A DNA stretch of 64,000 nucleotides from Lentisphaeria bacterium (GCA_016288215.1 JAEEYQ010000041.1:62001-126000), one strand, 5' to 3'. Numbered from the stretch's first letter, positions 24,246 to 33,561 are shown. Numbers and translations: made by a program. Notes: a model not told the origin generated them from the letters alone.

Positions 24246-24989
24246 ATGTTCTTTGACAACTATCAGACGACGCTTTCAAAACAGCTGGTCAAACTGCAAA
24301 GCAACAGGCCCGTCATCGAGTCCGCCGCTCATGCCATCGTGGACGCCATGCGCAGCGGCCATTTCGTGTTCTGCTCCGAAATCGGCCATGGCATTCAGGG
24401 CGACTTCTTCAATCGGGCTGGCGGCCTCGCCAACGTGAGGCTGTTCACATGGAGCCTGAACCTGAACAATGCCATGCCCGCCTGTGCGCAGAACCGCCCC
24501 GGCGGCCGGCCTGGCAACGCGGAGCTGGAGCTGACCCGCGCCGCGGTGAACGCCAGCAATATGCGAGCGGGAGATATAATCATAACATGCTCTGTATCAG
24601 GAAGAAACGTTCGTCCGATTGAAACAGCCCTGGCCTGCAGGGACATCGGCATGAAGGTCATCGCCATGACCTCGGTGGACTATGCGAAACGCACGCCGTC
24701 CTCCCATCCGTCAGGCAAAAGCCTGCATGAGTGTGCCGATTGGGTCATTGACCTCATGACCCCCTATGGCGACGCGGGAGTTGACATCGAAGGGTATGAG
24801 AGCAGCCTGATTCCGCTTTCAAGCTTCTCCGAAGACATCACAGGCTGGATGCTGTGGGGCCGTGTCATGGAAATCATGGGAACGCTTCCCAAGGAGGAGC
24901 GCCCCGCCGTCTTTGTCAGCTACAACGGCGCCGGCGGCGAAAACGCCTACAGGCTTACCCATGAGCTGCTTGACAGGAGGGGCTACTGA
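24246..24989 (+). CDS. SIS-domain sugar phosphate isomerase-like protein (first of a pair)
   Basis: 247 aa from ATG 24246, preceded by AGGAG at the right distance; an upstream in-frame start at 24192 lacks one. It is a single SIS domain of the UPF0309/sugar-isomerase type: FCSEIGHGIQGDFFNRAGG in the first part, GDIIITCSVSGRNVRPIE as the phosphosugar loop (S-x-S-G-R-N), then KVIAMTSVDYAKRTPSSHPSGKSL. These bind and isomerise aldose/ketose or amino-sugar phosphates. Its stop overlaps the next gene's start by one base (TGATG), showing translational coupling to a second SIS protein. Substrate unknown. Confidence 0.85.
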   Translation: MFFDNYQTTLSKQLVKLQSNRPVIESAAHAIVDAMRSGHFVFCSEIGHGIQGDFFNRAGGLANVRLFTWSLNLNNAMPACAQNRPGGRPGNAELELTRAAVNASNMRAGDIIITCSVSGRNVRPIETALACRDIGMKVIAMTSVDYAKRTPSSHPSGKSLHECADWVIDLMTPYGDAGVDIEGYESSLIPLSSFSEDITGWMLWGRVMEIMGTLPKEERPAVFVSYNGAGGENAYRLTHELLDRRGY

Positions 24990-25729
24990 TGAACGGTGCG
25001 GAGTCCTATCTGCATGGAGCCGAAGCCGCCCTTGCCAAGGTGCGTGGCGGTCTCGCCAACATCAAAGCAGCCGCCAGACTCATCGCCGACACCATCATGG
25101 AGGGGCATGGCATCTTCTCTTTTGGGGCAAGCCATTCCTTCATCATGACGGAAGAGCTTGTGTACCGCTCCGGCGGCCTCATGCTGATCAACCCCATTCA
25201 GCCTTACGGAATGAATCTTACCGTGCGGCCCATGACGTTGACAAGCCGCCTTGAACGGCTGCCCGGACTGGGCCGCGAGCTTCTTGACCAGTCTCCCGCC
25301 AAAGAAGGGGATGTCCTGTTGCTGACCTCCACTTCGGGCCGAAACGACATTGTTGTCGACATGGCTCTCACCGCCCGCGAACGCCGCATGCATGTCATCG
25401 CGCTGACGTCGGAGGCGTACTCCGGCAAGGTCGTCAGCCGCCATTCCAGCGGCAAAAAGCTGGCGGACCTTGCGGAGATTGTCCTCGAAAATGGCGCCCC
25501 CTACGGCGATGCCGTGGCGGAAATCGATGGGTTCCCGCAGCGCGTCGGCCCCGTCTCCACGGTCGGCGGCTGCGCATGCATGAACGCGGTCGTCGCCGAA
25601 ACCGTGCAGCTTCTTGTGGACGCCGGCTACGAGCCGCCTGTGTTCATGAGCGCCAACATGGATGGCGGAGACGAATTCAACGCGAGGAAGCTCAAAGAGA
25701 ACGCCTCGCGGATTCACTATATGAACTGA
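24989..25729 (+). CDS. SIS-domain sugar phosphate isomerase-like protein (second of a pair)
   Basis: 246 aa, a homologue of the preceding protein with the same domain layout: IFSFGASHSFIMTEELVYRSGG, GDVLLLTSTSGRNDIVVDMA, HVIALTSEAYSGKVVSRHSSGKKL. ATG 24989 overlaps the previous stop by one base, so the two are made together and could form a heterodimer. Followed at 25760 by a BadF-type sugar kinase. The SxSGRN loop is kept in both copies, indicating both bind phosphosugar. Which step each catalyses is not known. Confidence 0.85.
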   Translation: MNGAESYLHGAEAALAKVRGGLANIKAAARLIADTIMEGHGIFSFGASHSFIMTEELVYRSGGLMLINPIQPYGMNLTVRPMTLTSRLERLPGLGRELLDQSPAKEGDVLLLTSTSGRNDIVVDMALTARERRMHVIALTSEAYSGKVVSRHSSGKKLADLAEIVLENGAPYGDAVAEIDGFPQRVGPVSTVGGCACMNAVVAETVQLLVDAGYEPPVFMSANMDGGDEFNARKLKENASRIHYMN

Positions 25730-25759
25730 CCTGTCGATGACAACAGCCAACGCAATGAC

Positions 25760-26806
25760 ATGATGTCTTCACCTGAGCGAATCATCATCGCCGCCGACTT
25801 TGGCGGCACAAAAGGCGACATGCTCATCGTGGACGCCGACAGCGGCAAGCTGCTGAAGCGCAGCCAAAACGACTTCATGGACATGCCGCCTGAAATCGTG
25901 GCCAAAGCCGTCGCGTCGTGGTCGGGGCTTGGTCGCTCCGTGGAAATGGGCAGCTATTGCCTCGGCCAGGCGCTTGACGGCATTCGCCCCAAAGAGGCCT
26001 TTTTGGTCTACAACGGCCTGAAGTTCGACCGCGGCGTGCTCTCAAGCCTCGGCATCGAACTGCGGGACAAGATCTTGGTCATCGAGGAGGATGGCATCAT
26101 GGCTGCGGAGGAACTGCAGGAGGGGGTCTGCGTCATTCTTGGCACAGGGGCGACATCGGCTGTCTACATGAAAGGCCGAAAGCCTTTCCTTATCGATGCT
26201 TACGGCCCCCTTTGCGGCGACTGGGGCGGCGGCTATCAGATCGGCCGCAATTTCGTCCGAAACGCGCTTCGGGAGCAGAATTTCACGGATGATGTGTTGA
26301 GCGAGACCCAAGAGATTCTCACTTTCCTTCAAAGCGTGGTGACTGGCTACGATGTCATCCTGTCAAATCCGCTGGGCAACTGCGATGCCACATGGAAGAT
26401 CATCGGCATCCTGCTGCAAAGGGAAAATCGCTCCATCGTGGCCTCGTTGGCCAAAGTCTGCGACGCCTGCGCCAGAAAGGGCAGCCGACTGGCCATTGAT
26501 GTTTTGGAGGATGCGGGAAGGGAGGCCGCCGAAAATGTCCGTCGGGGGGCTGTCCACGTGGGAATCGACGGCATGGAGCGCATTCCGGTTCTGGCCAGCG
26601 GCAGCGTCCTGCTGCACTCCGATTTCGTCTATGACAGTTTTCGGCGCAACGTGAAGGCAAGTCTGCCGAACGCGGAGGTGTGGCGCTCCCGAAAGTCCCA
26701 GACCTACGGGCAGACGCTCATCATGCTCAAGACGCTCCATGGACAGGCCGCCGCCGCCGCCAAAATCGAACGGTTCAAGGCTGAGTTTGAGGCAATAGGC
26801 CATTAG
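25760..26806 (+). CDS. BadF/BadG/BcrA/BcrD ATPase family sugar kinase (N-acetylglucosamine kinase-like)
   Basis: 348 aa with the actin-like ATPase fold. Phosphate 1 motif IIAADFGGTKGDMLIVDA; phosphate 2 region CVILGTGATSAVYMKG; GPLCGDWGGGYQIGRNFVRNAL matches the N-acetylglucosamine kinase-like branch; adenosine region VLASGSVLLHSDFV. It probably phosphorylates an amino sugar or related sugar taken up by the cell. It lies 30 bases after the second SIS gene, giving a three-gene unit of two isomerases and a kinase. Two adjacent ATG codons (25760 and 25763) could serve; the ribosome-binding site is poor, consistent with coupled translation. Confidence 0.85.
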   Translation: MMSSPERIIIAADFGGTKGDMLIVDADSGKLLKRSQNDFMDMPPEIVAKAVASWSGLGRSVEMGSYCLGQALDGIRPKEAFLVYNGLKFDRGVLSSLGIELRDKILVIEEDGIMAAEELQEGVCVILGTGATSAVYMKGRKPFLIDAYGPLCGDWGGGYQIGRNFVRNALREQNFTDDVLSETQEILTFLQSVVTGYDVILSNPLGNCDATWKIIGILLQRENRSIVASLAKVCDACARKGSRLAIDVLEDAGREAAENVRRGAVHVGIDGMERIPVLASGSVLLHSDFVYDSFRRNVKASLPNAEVWRSRKSQTYGQTLIMLKTLHGQAAAAAKIERFKAEFEAIGH

Positions 26807-26910
26807 CAATTTGTCAACATATTGGGGTTGAGATAGTTATGGAATGAACTCCAAAAGCGGCGCCGCGGCACTCGCAAGGTCTTCATTTCCAGCTCCTCCA
26901 GCTCAGTTGC

Positions 26911-28311
26911 TCATTGTTCATTGCTCGTTGAAAGATGGCGGTCCACCTCGTTGGCCACGATGACGCCGTAGTTGGCGGCGCCAAGCCAGCCGGACATGAT
27001 GATGCCCACGGAGCCGGCGTGGAACAGTCCCGCCACCTGCTTATGGATGTCCATGCTGTAGGGAAGGCCCTCGAATTTCGTCCCGAAGGTGGCGCCGTCC
27101 ATGTGGCCGGTGTAGCGGCGGAAGGTGCAGGGGGTGGCGGCCTCCGTGTAGTCCGCGATTTGGCGGATGTTGGGGATGTGGACGGACAGCGCGTCGAGAG
27201 TGTCCTCGATCATGGCCGCTTTGGTGGCGCGGTAGGTTTCCTTGTCCATGGCGGCCCAGTCGCCGAAGCGTGCGTTCATGGAGGCGACCACGCTGTATTT
27301 GTTCGTGCCTGGCCGGATCTCCGGATAGTAGACGGAATAGGTGCGGCTGGTCACATGGCGGTCCAGCAGCGCATTGGAGTCGAATTCCGGCCATGTGGAG
27401 GTGAAGAGCAAATCGCCGATGAAGGGCAGCTTCTCCCCCTCTTTGATGCCGATGTAGACTTGGCAGCTGCTGGTGCTCAGCCGCACCTCCTTCAGGCCGT
27501 TGAGATAGTCGGCGGCGAATTCGTCCGGCCCGACCAGCTCATTGACCAGCCGGGGCAGGCTTCCGTTGAACACCACGGCGCGGCAGCCTATCTCCTTGCC
27601 GTTGATGACGATGCCGCGAACGCGATGGCCTTCGCAGACAATTCGCTCCGCGCGGGCGCAGGTCTCCAACTCCACGCCGTTGCGGGCCAGCTCCTCCGTC
27701 ATCATCTTCAACATCAGGTCTGTGCCGCCGCTGAAGGTGTAGACGCCCTCGCTCATGAAGTTGCCGAAGACGATGCCATAACTGATGGCCGGCTCGTCCA
27801 GCGTGGAGCCGTTGGCGTAGGTGATGGGCTCCATGAGGAAGCGCCACACGTCGGTGCGGCCGGGGAAGAAGCGGTTGAAGAACTCGCGAGTGGTCTCGGT
27901 CTGGCTGTCGTAGTAGTTCATGGCGGCGATGGCGGCGAAAAAGGCCTCCACCGTGCGGGCGTCCACCCCGAAATGCCCTGTGAGCTTGGTGCTGAAGTCC
28001 GCCGTGTCGAAAGTGCTTTCCAGCCGGTATTGCGGATTGTCAAAGCGGATGGACTTGACCTGGACCACTTGGTCCGCAAATGCCTTCCCCCAATATTTGC
28101 GGAAACTCTTTTTCATGCCCACGGGAAAGCCGTGGAGGGCCACGTCGAAAATGTGGCTGCGGCGGCGGAAATAGGTGGCCAGGCCGCCGATCTGACTGTG
28201 CTGCTCCACCAGAAGCACGGAATGCCCCGCCCGTGCCAGCCGGTTGGCCGCCGTCAGTCCGGCCAGTCCGCCGCCGGCCACCACCACATCATATGAGTCT
28301 TTTATTTCCAT
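26911..28311 (-). CDS. FAD-dependent oxidoreductase of the phytoene desaturase/carotenoid isomerase type
   Basis: 466 aa. An N-terminal Rossmann dinucleotide motif (VVAGGGLAGLTAANRLARAGHSVLLVEQ region) is followed by GGLATYFRRRSHIFDVALHGF, matching CrtI/CrtISO-like enzymes, and the C-terminal FAD signature GLFHAGSVGIIMSGWLGAANYG. Family members desaturate or isomerise polyenes or saturate retinoids, but many bacterial members have other, unknown substrates. It lies 13 bases after the stop of the LRR gene, so it seems to be the last gene of the secreted-protein operon. No phytoene synthase or other carotenoid gene is near. Weak ribosome-binding site. Confidence 0.82.
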   Translation of the reverse strand: MEIKDSYDVVVAGGGLAGLTAANRLARAGHSVLLVEQHSQIGGLATYFRRRSHIFDVALHGFPVGMKKSFRKYWGKAFADQVVQVKSIRFDNPQYRLESTFDTADFSTKLTGHFGVDARTVEAFFAAIAAMNYYDSQTETTREFFNRFFPGRTDVWRFLMEPITYANGSTLDEPAISYGIVFGNFMSEGVYTFSGGTDLMLKMMTEELARNGVELETCARAERIVCEGHRVRGIVINGKEIGCRAVVFNGSLPRLVNELVGPDEFAADYLNGLKEVRLSTSSCQVYIGIKEGEKLPFIGDLLFTSTWPEFDSNALLDRHVTSRTYSVYYPEIRPGTNKYSVVASMNARFGDWAAMDKETYRATKAAMIEDTLDALSVHIPNIRQIADYTEAATPCTFRRYTGHMDGATFGTKFEGLPYSMDIHKQVAGLFHAGSVGIIMSGWLGAANYGVIVANEVDRHLSTSNEQ

Positions 28312-28324
28312 GATTTATAACTAC

Positions 28325-29701
28325 CTAATATTCAATGATTTGTAACTTTCTGCCCCCAAGAAGCGCCGCCAGCTCCGCCTTCCGACCCCGACGGACGGTC
28401 ACGCGCTCCAACTGCGGCAGCGATGCAATCATCGCCAAATCCACATCGCTCTGACAGGCGACCGACAGCTCTTTCAGCTGGCGGCATTCAGAGACCGCTT
28501 CAAAGTTCTTTGCATTTATCTTGTTGATATGCAATTCCTTAAGATTTGACGCAAGGGATTTCAGAAACTCCAGATTGAGAGGAAGCACCAACCGTCCTTT
28601 GGTGTTGGCGTGGTTCAGATTCAACACCTCCAGAGGGCATTTGGCCAACGCGGCCAAACCGTCTTCGTTGGCCATCAATGTGCGCTCTATCGACAGTTCC
28701 TTCAGGGGCGCCTGAGCGAGTCCTTCTGCTAACTCGTTGATGTCCAATGGATTACGCATATCCATCAATTTCAGCCGTTCCAAATGGCGGCATTGGGCCA
28801 GAGGCGCATAGTGGTCGCAGGCTTCGCCGACCATCGAAAGGTGTTTCAGCTTTGGCAGCCGCGGCGCCCAATCCAGCTCCGCCATGCCCGTCAGGCCTGT
28901 CTCCAATTCCTCCAGCGACTGGATTTCTCCAAGCCATGCAAAGTCCTGTATCTCTTTGACTGCGTATATGTTAAGGGATTTCAGGCCTTTGCATCCGGCC
29001 AGCAGGGCAAGAGACAGCTTTCGGGAGCCATACAGATTCAGCGACTCCAGATTCGGCACGGCCGCCAGCGGCGCAAGTTCCAGCCCCGTGGTGCTCAGAA
29101 GCTCCACGCTTTGCAGGGACGGACATGACGACAGTCCGCCCAAATCGACCTTGCCGCCGTTGTGCGCGAGGGCGAACTGCCGCAGCTTTCCGCAGCCCTC
29201 AATGCCGCGGACAGACGCAAAAGTCGGCGGCGTCCATGACAGGCTCAGCTCCGTCAGCTCATGGAGGGCGGCGCAGAAGCCGAGGTCGCCGTTGGCGAAG
29301 CCGACTCGTGTCAGCTTCATGCTCTCCAGAAGCGGCATGCTCCCCAAGACGGAGACATCCTTCACGTTCGGCAACGCCTCCAGCACCACCATGCGGCAGT
29401 TCTCCGCGCCGCGCAGTGCCTCCAGGCTCGTCAGCTTCGGACTCCCCTTCAGGCAGAGCGCCCTGAAACCGCCAAATGTCCTTGCGGCGACAGCCAGCCC
29501 CTCGTCCGTGCAGCCGTTGAGCACCAATTCCAGCCCGCCGCGTTCCCATCCTTTTGCAACATATTCCGCAAGAGCATGTTCTGCATTTTCAACTGTGACA
29601 TCCTCGTCAAAGAAGATGTGATTCTCAGTCACGTTTATGCGTCCGAAGGCGGACATGCAGGCCAACACAAAAATGAAAATGATGGCTAGACTGTTTTTCA
29701 T
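28325..29701 (-). CDS. Secreted leucine-rich-repeat protein
   Basis: 458 aa. Signal peptide residues 1-20 (MKNSLAIIFIFVLACMSAFG). From about 70 to the end it has repeated LRR units of 22-25 residues with LxxLxLxxxxxL spacing, for example LESLNLYGSRKLSLALLAG, LKSLNIYAVKEIQDFAWLG and LKELSIERTLMANEDGLAAL. LRR proteins form curved binding surfaces; here it is exported, probably to the periplasm or cell surface. Ribosome-binding site AAAGGGAAG before ATG 29701. It follows the 544-aa secreted protein and precedes the FAD enzyme on the minus strand. Ligand unknown. Confidence 0.82.
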   Translation of the reverse strand: MKNSLAIIFIFVLACMSAFGRINVTENHIFFDEDVTVENAEHALAEYVAKGWERGGLELVLNGCTDEGLAVAARTFGGFRALCLKGSPKLTSLEALRGAENCRMVVLEALPNVKDVSVLGSMPLLESMKLTRVGFANGDLGFCAALHELTELSLSWTPPTFASVRGIEGCGKLRQFALAHNGGKVDLGGLSSCPSLQSVELLSTTGLELAPLAAVPNLESLNLYGSRKLSLALLAGCKGLKSLNIYAVKEIQDFAWLGEIQSLEELETGLTGMAELDWAPRLPKLKHLSMVGEACDHYAPLAQCRHLERLKLMDMRNPLDINELAEGLAQAPLKELSIERTLMANEDGLAALAKCPLEVLNLNHANTKGRLVLPLNLEFLKSLASNLKELHINKINAKNFEAVSECRQLKELSVACQSDVDLAMIASLPQLERVTVRRGRKAELAALLGGRKLQIIEY

Positions 29702-29779
29702 TGCTTCCCTTTCATCTCAGTTCTGCCTCAACAACCCTGTCAATCATCAACGTACGCATTATGCCACAACCCAATGCCG

Positions 29780-31414
29780 TCACGGATTCTTCCTTTCCGC
29801 CATCTTCTCGTCCCTGTACTTTTCATACATGGGCTTCAGCGTGGAGAATGCCTTGAGCGCCGTTTCGTCCAGGCCGTTGATGGCGGCCTCCGGATGCTCA
29901 AAGTCCGGCAGGAGAAGCCAGCTGTCTGACCATACTGGCTTAACCACGCATGCTCCTTTCATCTCGAGGTTTTCCGGATTCTCCGTTGGCCAGAGGCGCA
30001 TGGGAACAATGGCGAAATCGCCAAACGCGAAGGCAACGGGGGCAACGGCGCCCCTTGTCTTGCCCGACAGGAAGCGGGGGATGGTCTCGTCCAGATATTC
30101 CTTCACATGGTCTTTCTGCTCCTGGCTGTCAGCGAGAAAATTGGGAACGATCGCCTCCCTATAGCCGTATGCAAGATTGAGCAGAAAAACGTCTACAGTG
30201 TACAAGACAAGACTGAAGGGTGAGTCTGACAAGGCCTTGTGGCGGGCCATCAGTTCGTCCAGTCTCTGCCGCTGTACCCTTGCAAGGCGATTCTCCTCCT
30301 CTAGCTCCTGCTTCGCCCTTATGGCCTCCGGATCGTAGCGATTTTTGGGATCATCCTCTAGATTGGTGTCGTTCGGGGTGGGGTTGGTGCGCCATTCCAT
30401 GCGAATCCGGCCTCCTGTAAAGCCAATGGCCCTTAGAGTCTTCGAGTAATGGCAGGAAATGACATGATCCTCCGCGTCCCGCCGTGTGCGTGTGCGGAAC
30501 ACCAGATAGTCCTTGTCTGTGATTTGGTTCTCCGAAACAAGATGCTCTTCTTTTTCCCCCTCCGCCCAGCCAGACGTGATGAGCTTGTATTTAACTTTCC
30601 TGTGCAGCAACATCTTGCTTTCATACATGCTGTCATCCGTGGAGGCATTGTAGTCCGTTTGATACCAAGACGTTCTGAAGCAATGTCTCCGATAGACGCC
30701 GTCGCCCTTGTTGGGGAAGGTGATGGTCAGCGTCTCGAGCTTTTCCTCCTCCCCGTCTTCAATGTCGTATTGTAGGAACAAATCCGTCATTTCCCCCTTT
30801 CCGTATGGCTCCACCCAGTCGCTGAGAAACAAGTCTACCCCCAAAGGGATTCCCGACACCGGAACCTGCCTGTCGCCAAACGAATCTTTGAAGGGACACA
30901 TGAGAATTTGGTTGCGGATAGGCCGCAGAATGATTTCATGGGTCACGCCCCATGGCTGCCACTTGCCGTCCTTCAAGGAGATGTTTTGCATATAGAAGAA
31001 ATGCAGATGGCGAATTTCCGAAGAATAGTAACCTTCCTTTCCCACACTGAAATACAACTCTCCCCCGCATTTGCCCTCAACATGCACCATTCCATTATTA
31101 TTGGAAATCTTACGCAAAGCAACATGATCATTGCCGAAGGGATTGCCCCACAGGCATACAAAAACGGAGGCTCCCTCAACAGGCTTTCCCTCCTCGTCGA
31201 CGACAAGCACGTCAAAAGCCACTTTCGCCCCATGGTCCAAGGCCTTCCTGAATTCCTCTTGAGTGGGATGATAGGGGAATGGAACCCCTTCTTGTATACG
31301 GCCGTAATTCAATTCCCACCGGCCTGTTTCTTCCTCTACATAGGTTATTTCCTCCCCCTGTAGGAACGCCATGCAACAGACAAAACAGGCAAATATAGCT
31401 ATAAAGTACTTCAT
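29780..31414 (-). CDS. Secreted protein of unknown function, paralogue A (carboxypeptidase-regulatory-like domain)
   Basis: 544 aa. Signal peptide about 1-20 (cut near LQGEE). Residues 60-130 look like a carboxypeptidase-D regulatory-like/Ig-type beta domain (VAFDVLVVDEEGKPVEGASV then GKEGYYSSEIRHLHFFY). A conserved central region follows (KWQPWGVTHEIILRPIRNQ, TLTITFPNKGDGVYRRHCF, YLVFRTRTRRDAEDHVISCHYS), then a charged coiled-coil stretch about 380-420 and a C-terminal domain. It is clearly homologous, roughly half identical over long stretches, to the protein at 31722-33344. Eight bases separate its start from the 100-aa gene upstream. Function not recognised. Confidence 0.75.
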   Translation of the reverse strand: MKYFIAIFACFVCCMAFLQGEEITYVEEETGRWELNYGRIQEGVPFPYHPTQEEFRKALDHGAKVAFDVLVVDEEGKPVEGASVFVCLWGNPFGNDHVALRKISNNNGMVHVEGKCGGELYFSVGKEGYYSSEIRHLHFFYMQNISLKDGKWQPWGVTHEIILRPIRNQILMCPFKDSFGDRQVPVSGIPLGVDLFLSDWVEPYGKGEMTDLFLQYDIEDGEEEKLETLTITFPNKGDGVYRRHCFRTSWYQTDYNASTDDSMYESKMLLHRKVKYKLITSGWAEGEKEEHLVSENQITDKDYLVFRTRTRRDAEDHVISCHYSKTLRAIGFTGGRIRMEWRTNPTPNDTNLEDDPKNRYDPEAIRAKQELEEENRLARVQRQRLDELMARHKALSDSPFSLVLYTVDVFLLNLAYGYREAIVPNFLADSQEQKDHVKEYLDETIPRFLSGKTRGAVAPVAFAFGDFAIVPMRLWPTENPENLEMKGACVVKPVWSDSWLLLPDFEHPEAAINGLDETALKAFSTLKPMYEKYRDEKMAERKNP

Positions 31415-31422
31415 GTGGCCTC

Positions 31423-31725
31423 CTACTTAAGCATCTCATTAAACAATTCATATATGTAGAAAAACGCCATGTTCTTGATGTCACTGTGGAGCCATGGCGT
31501 CTGGTTATTGGCATCCGGAGGCCGTCCCCATCCGTTTCTTTTCCAGCCTTCCATATTTTCGTTGTTCAGACCCGTGACCGTTCCTGCTCCGCAGGGTGGT
31601 GAAAGGGCGGGAATGCCTTTTGCAAGCAACTCGTTCTGAAGGGTCTGCGAAATTGTCGGCGAATTCATGGCTGTTGGATTCATGTGGAAGACAGGGCTTG
31701 CAGCCAATTGCGCGTAGGCCGTCAC
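31423..31725 (-). CDS. Small protein of unknown function, GTG start, coupled to the upstream gene
   Basis: 100 aa. The GTG start overlaps the stop of the preceding gene in the sequence GTGA, so translation is probably coupled. No signal peptide. The C-terminal half (GWKRNGWGRPPDANNQ, then PWLHSDIKNMAFFYIYELFN) is rich in Trp, Asn and Pro and looks like real protein rather than a chance frame; ATG start or frame alternatives are worse. The next gene starts eight bases after its stop. It may be a C-terminal fragment of a larger family. I do not recognise it. Confidence 0.6.
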   Translation of the reverse strand: MTAYAQLAASPVFHMNPTAMNSPTISQTLQNELLAKGIPALSPPCGAGTVTGLNNENMEGWKRNGWGRPPDANNQTPWLHSDIKNMAFFYIYELFNEMLK

Positions 31726-33344
31726 GGCGCCTTCCTCTCCGCCATCCTCTTCGTCTTGTATTCATCATACAGTGTATTCAAGGTGGCGAACTTCCCGCGC
31801 GCCGTTTCGTCCAGACCGTTGACGGGTGCGTTCGGCCGTTCGAAATTCGGCAGCAGCAGCCATTTGTCCCCTTGAGACGACTTGACCAGGCACGTGATTT
31901 CCATTTCAAACGCTTCCGGCGCTCCGGCATGCCACTGGCGGATTGGCACAATGGCGCAGCCGTCCAGCAAAAAGGCAATCGGTTCGACGGCGGACTCCAC
32001 CTTGCCCGACGAGAAGAACGGAATGGCCTTTGCCAGAAACCTTTCCGCCTGATCCTTCTGTTTCTGATCATTGGCAAGGACGAGGGCGGCCGCAGCCTCC
32101 TTTTCCCCATGTAAAAGGGCGTCCAGATAATCGTCGACGGCGCAGATGGCAGGTGCGCCCGGATTTTTCTCAAAGAGTTTCCGCCGGGCCAGTCTTTCCT
32201 CCTGCCTCTTTTTCTGCGCATTTGGCGCAGCCGCCTCCGCCGCCTTCTTCGCCTGCCGTTTTGCGGCCTTCGGATCATAGCGTCGCTGGAGATCCTCCTC
32301 CAGATTGGCGTCGTTTGGAGTCGGATTGGTGTTCCACTCCATATGGATGCGCGCGTTCATGCAATCAAAATGGCGAAGAGTCTTCGAGTAGTGGCAGGAG
32401 ACGACACGGCCCGTGAGATTTCTCCGCGTGCGTGTGCGAAACACCAGATACTCCTGTTCTCCAAGCAGATTCTCGGAAACCACCTGCTCTTTCTTGATGT
32501 CTTCCCCTGAATCAGTTGTGACATGTTCGTATTTCACCTTCCTGTGCAGCACCATTTTGCTTTCGTATGCGCTGTCGTCCGTGGATGCCGTGTAGTCCGT
32601 GTTGTACATGGAGCCTTCGAAGCAGCGCCTCCTGTAGACGCCGTCCCCCTTGTTGGGGAAGGTGATGGTCAGCGATTCGGTCTTTCCCTCTTCGTCTTGC
32701 GCAAGATCGTATTGCAGGAACAAATCCGCTGTCTTCCCCTGACCGTATGGCTTCACAAAGTCGCACAGGAACAGATCCACGCCCAAAGGCTTCCCTACCT
32801 TCTCGAACCACTTCCCCAGCACGCCGTTGGCCGGATACATGGGAACGGGATTCCGTATGGGCCTCAGGACCACCTTGTGTGTCACGCCCCATGGCTGCCA
32901 CCTGCCGTCCTTCAGAGAATAGTTCTGCTTGTGGAAGAAATTCAGATAGCGGGCAAGCGAGCCATAGTAGCCGTCCTTCACCACGCTGAGGACCACGCGC
33001 CCTCCGCAGTTTTCCTCCACATGCACTTCCCCTTTTTCATCGGTCTTCCGGTCGAAATTGGCAAAGGCCTTCTTGCCGGGGGAAGCGGCCGGCAATTCCA
33101 CGGTGACGGTGGCCCCCTCCAGGGGATTCCCTTCCTCGTCGACGACCACCACGTCCAGCGACACTTCCGCCCCCTCTTCCATGGCCTTCTCATATTCCTC
33201 CTGCGCAGGATGATAGGGGAATTGGGCGTTTTCGGGAACCTGGCCGTAGTTCACTGTCCATCGGTCAGGTTCCTTCCTATAGGCTGTCTCTTCGCCAAAT
33301 AGGGAGGCCACAAAAATCACAAGGCATGCCAACCAAAATTTCAT
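31722..33344 (-). CDS. Secreted protein of unknown function, paralogue B (carboxypeptidase-regulatory-like domain)
   Basis: 540 aa from ATG 33344, which has AAAGGAG six bases upstream; a start at 33404 would bury the signal peptide (MKFWLACLVIFVASLFGEE) behind 20 polar residues. The layout matches paralogue A: beta domain at 50-120 (VSLDVVVVDEEGNPLEGATV, NCGGRVVLSVVKDGYYG), central block (RWQPWGVTHKVVLRPIRNP, SLTITFPNKGDGVYRRRCF, YLVFRTRTRRNLTGRVVSCH), a lysine- and alanine-rich coiled coil near 370-410, and a shared C-terminus ending in ERKAP (ERKNP in A). First gene of the operon leading to the LRR and FAD genes. Function unknown. Confidence 0.77.
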   Translation of the reverse strand: MKFWLACLVIFVASLFGEETAYRKEPDRWTVNYGQVPENAQFPYHPAQEEYEKAMEEGAEVSLDVVVVDEEGNPLEGATVTVELPAASPGKKAFANFDRKTDEKGEVHVEENCGGRVVLSVVKDGYYGSLARYLNFFHKQNYSLKDGRWQPWGVTHKVVLRPIRNPVPMYPANGVLGKWFEKVGKPLGVDLFLCDFVKPYGQGKTADLFLQYDLAQDEEGKTESLTITFPNKGDGVYRRRCFEGSMYNTDYTASTDDSAYESKMVLHRKVKYEHVTTDSGEDIKKEQVVSENLLGEQEYLVFRTRTRRNLTGRVVSCHYSKTLRHFDCMNARIHMEWNTNPTPNDANLEEDLQRRYDPKAAKRQAKKAAEAAAPNAQKKRQEERLARRKLFEKNPGAPAICAVDDYLDALLHGEKEAAAALVLANDQKQKDQAERFLAKAIPFFSSGKVESAVEPIAFLLDGCAIVPIRQWHAGAPEAFEMEITCLVKSSQGDKWLLLPNFERPNAPVNGLDETARGKFATLNTLYDEYKTKRMAERKAP

Positions 33345-33504
33345 GCACGACTCCTTTGCTTTGATTTTTGAACCATTAACAGACCGTCTCTCATGGACTT
33401 GCATTCCATCTCCATGAGAGGTTCAGAGCGGAATGTCCGTTGCCCCTGAAACAAATGGCCGCTATGACGAGATGTCATGGCTATGTCTCATAAACCGTAT
33501 CTCC

Positions 33505-33529
33505 CTTATATATATAATATGGTATAGAG
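33505..33529. repeat. ATATGGTATA boundary element, copy 3
   Basis: Core at 33517-33526, preceded by alternating TA. Lies in the 217-base gap upstream of the operon starting at 33344 and downstream of the gene ending at 33562. Confidence 0.55.
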
Positions 33530-33561
33530 CGCATGATGCATGCGGGGGGATGGAGCGCCGT

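Noticed and set aside
26811-26830. A further TAACATATTG palindrome between convergent genes
   Set aside because: Only about ten bases match and no second arm is visible, so chance similarity in AT-rich DNA is likely.
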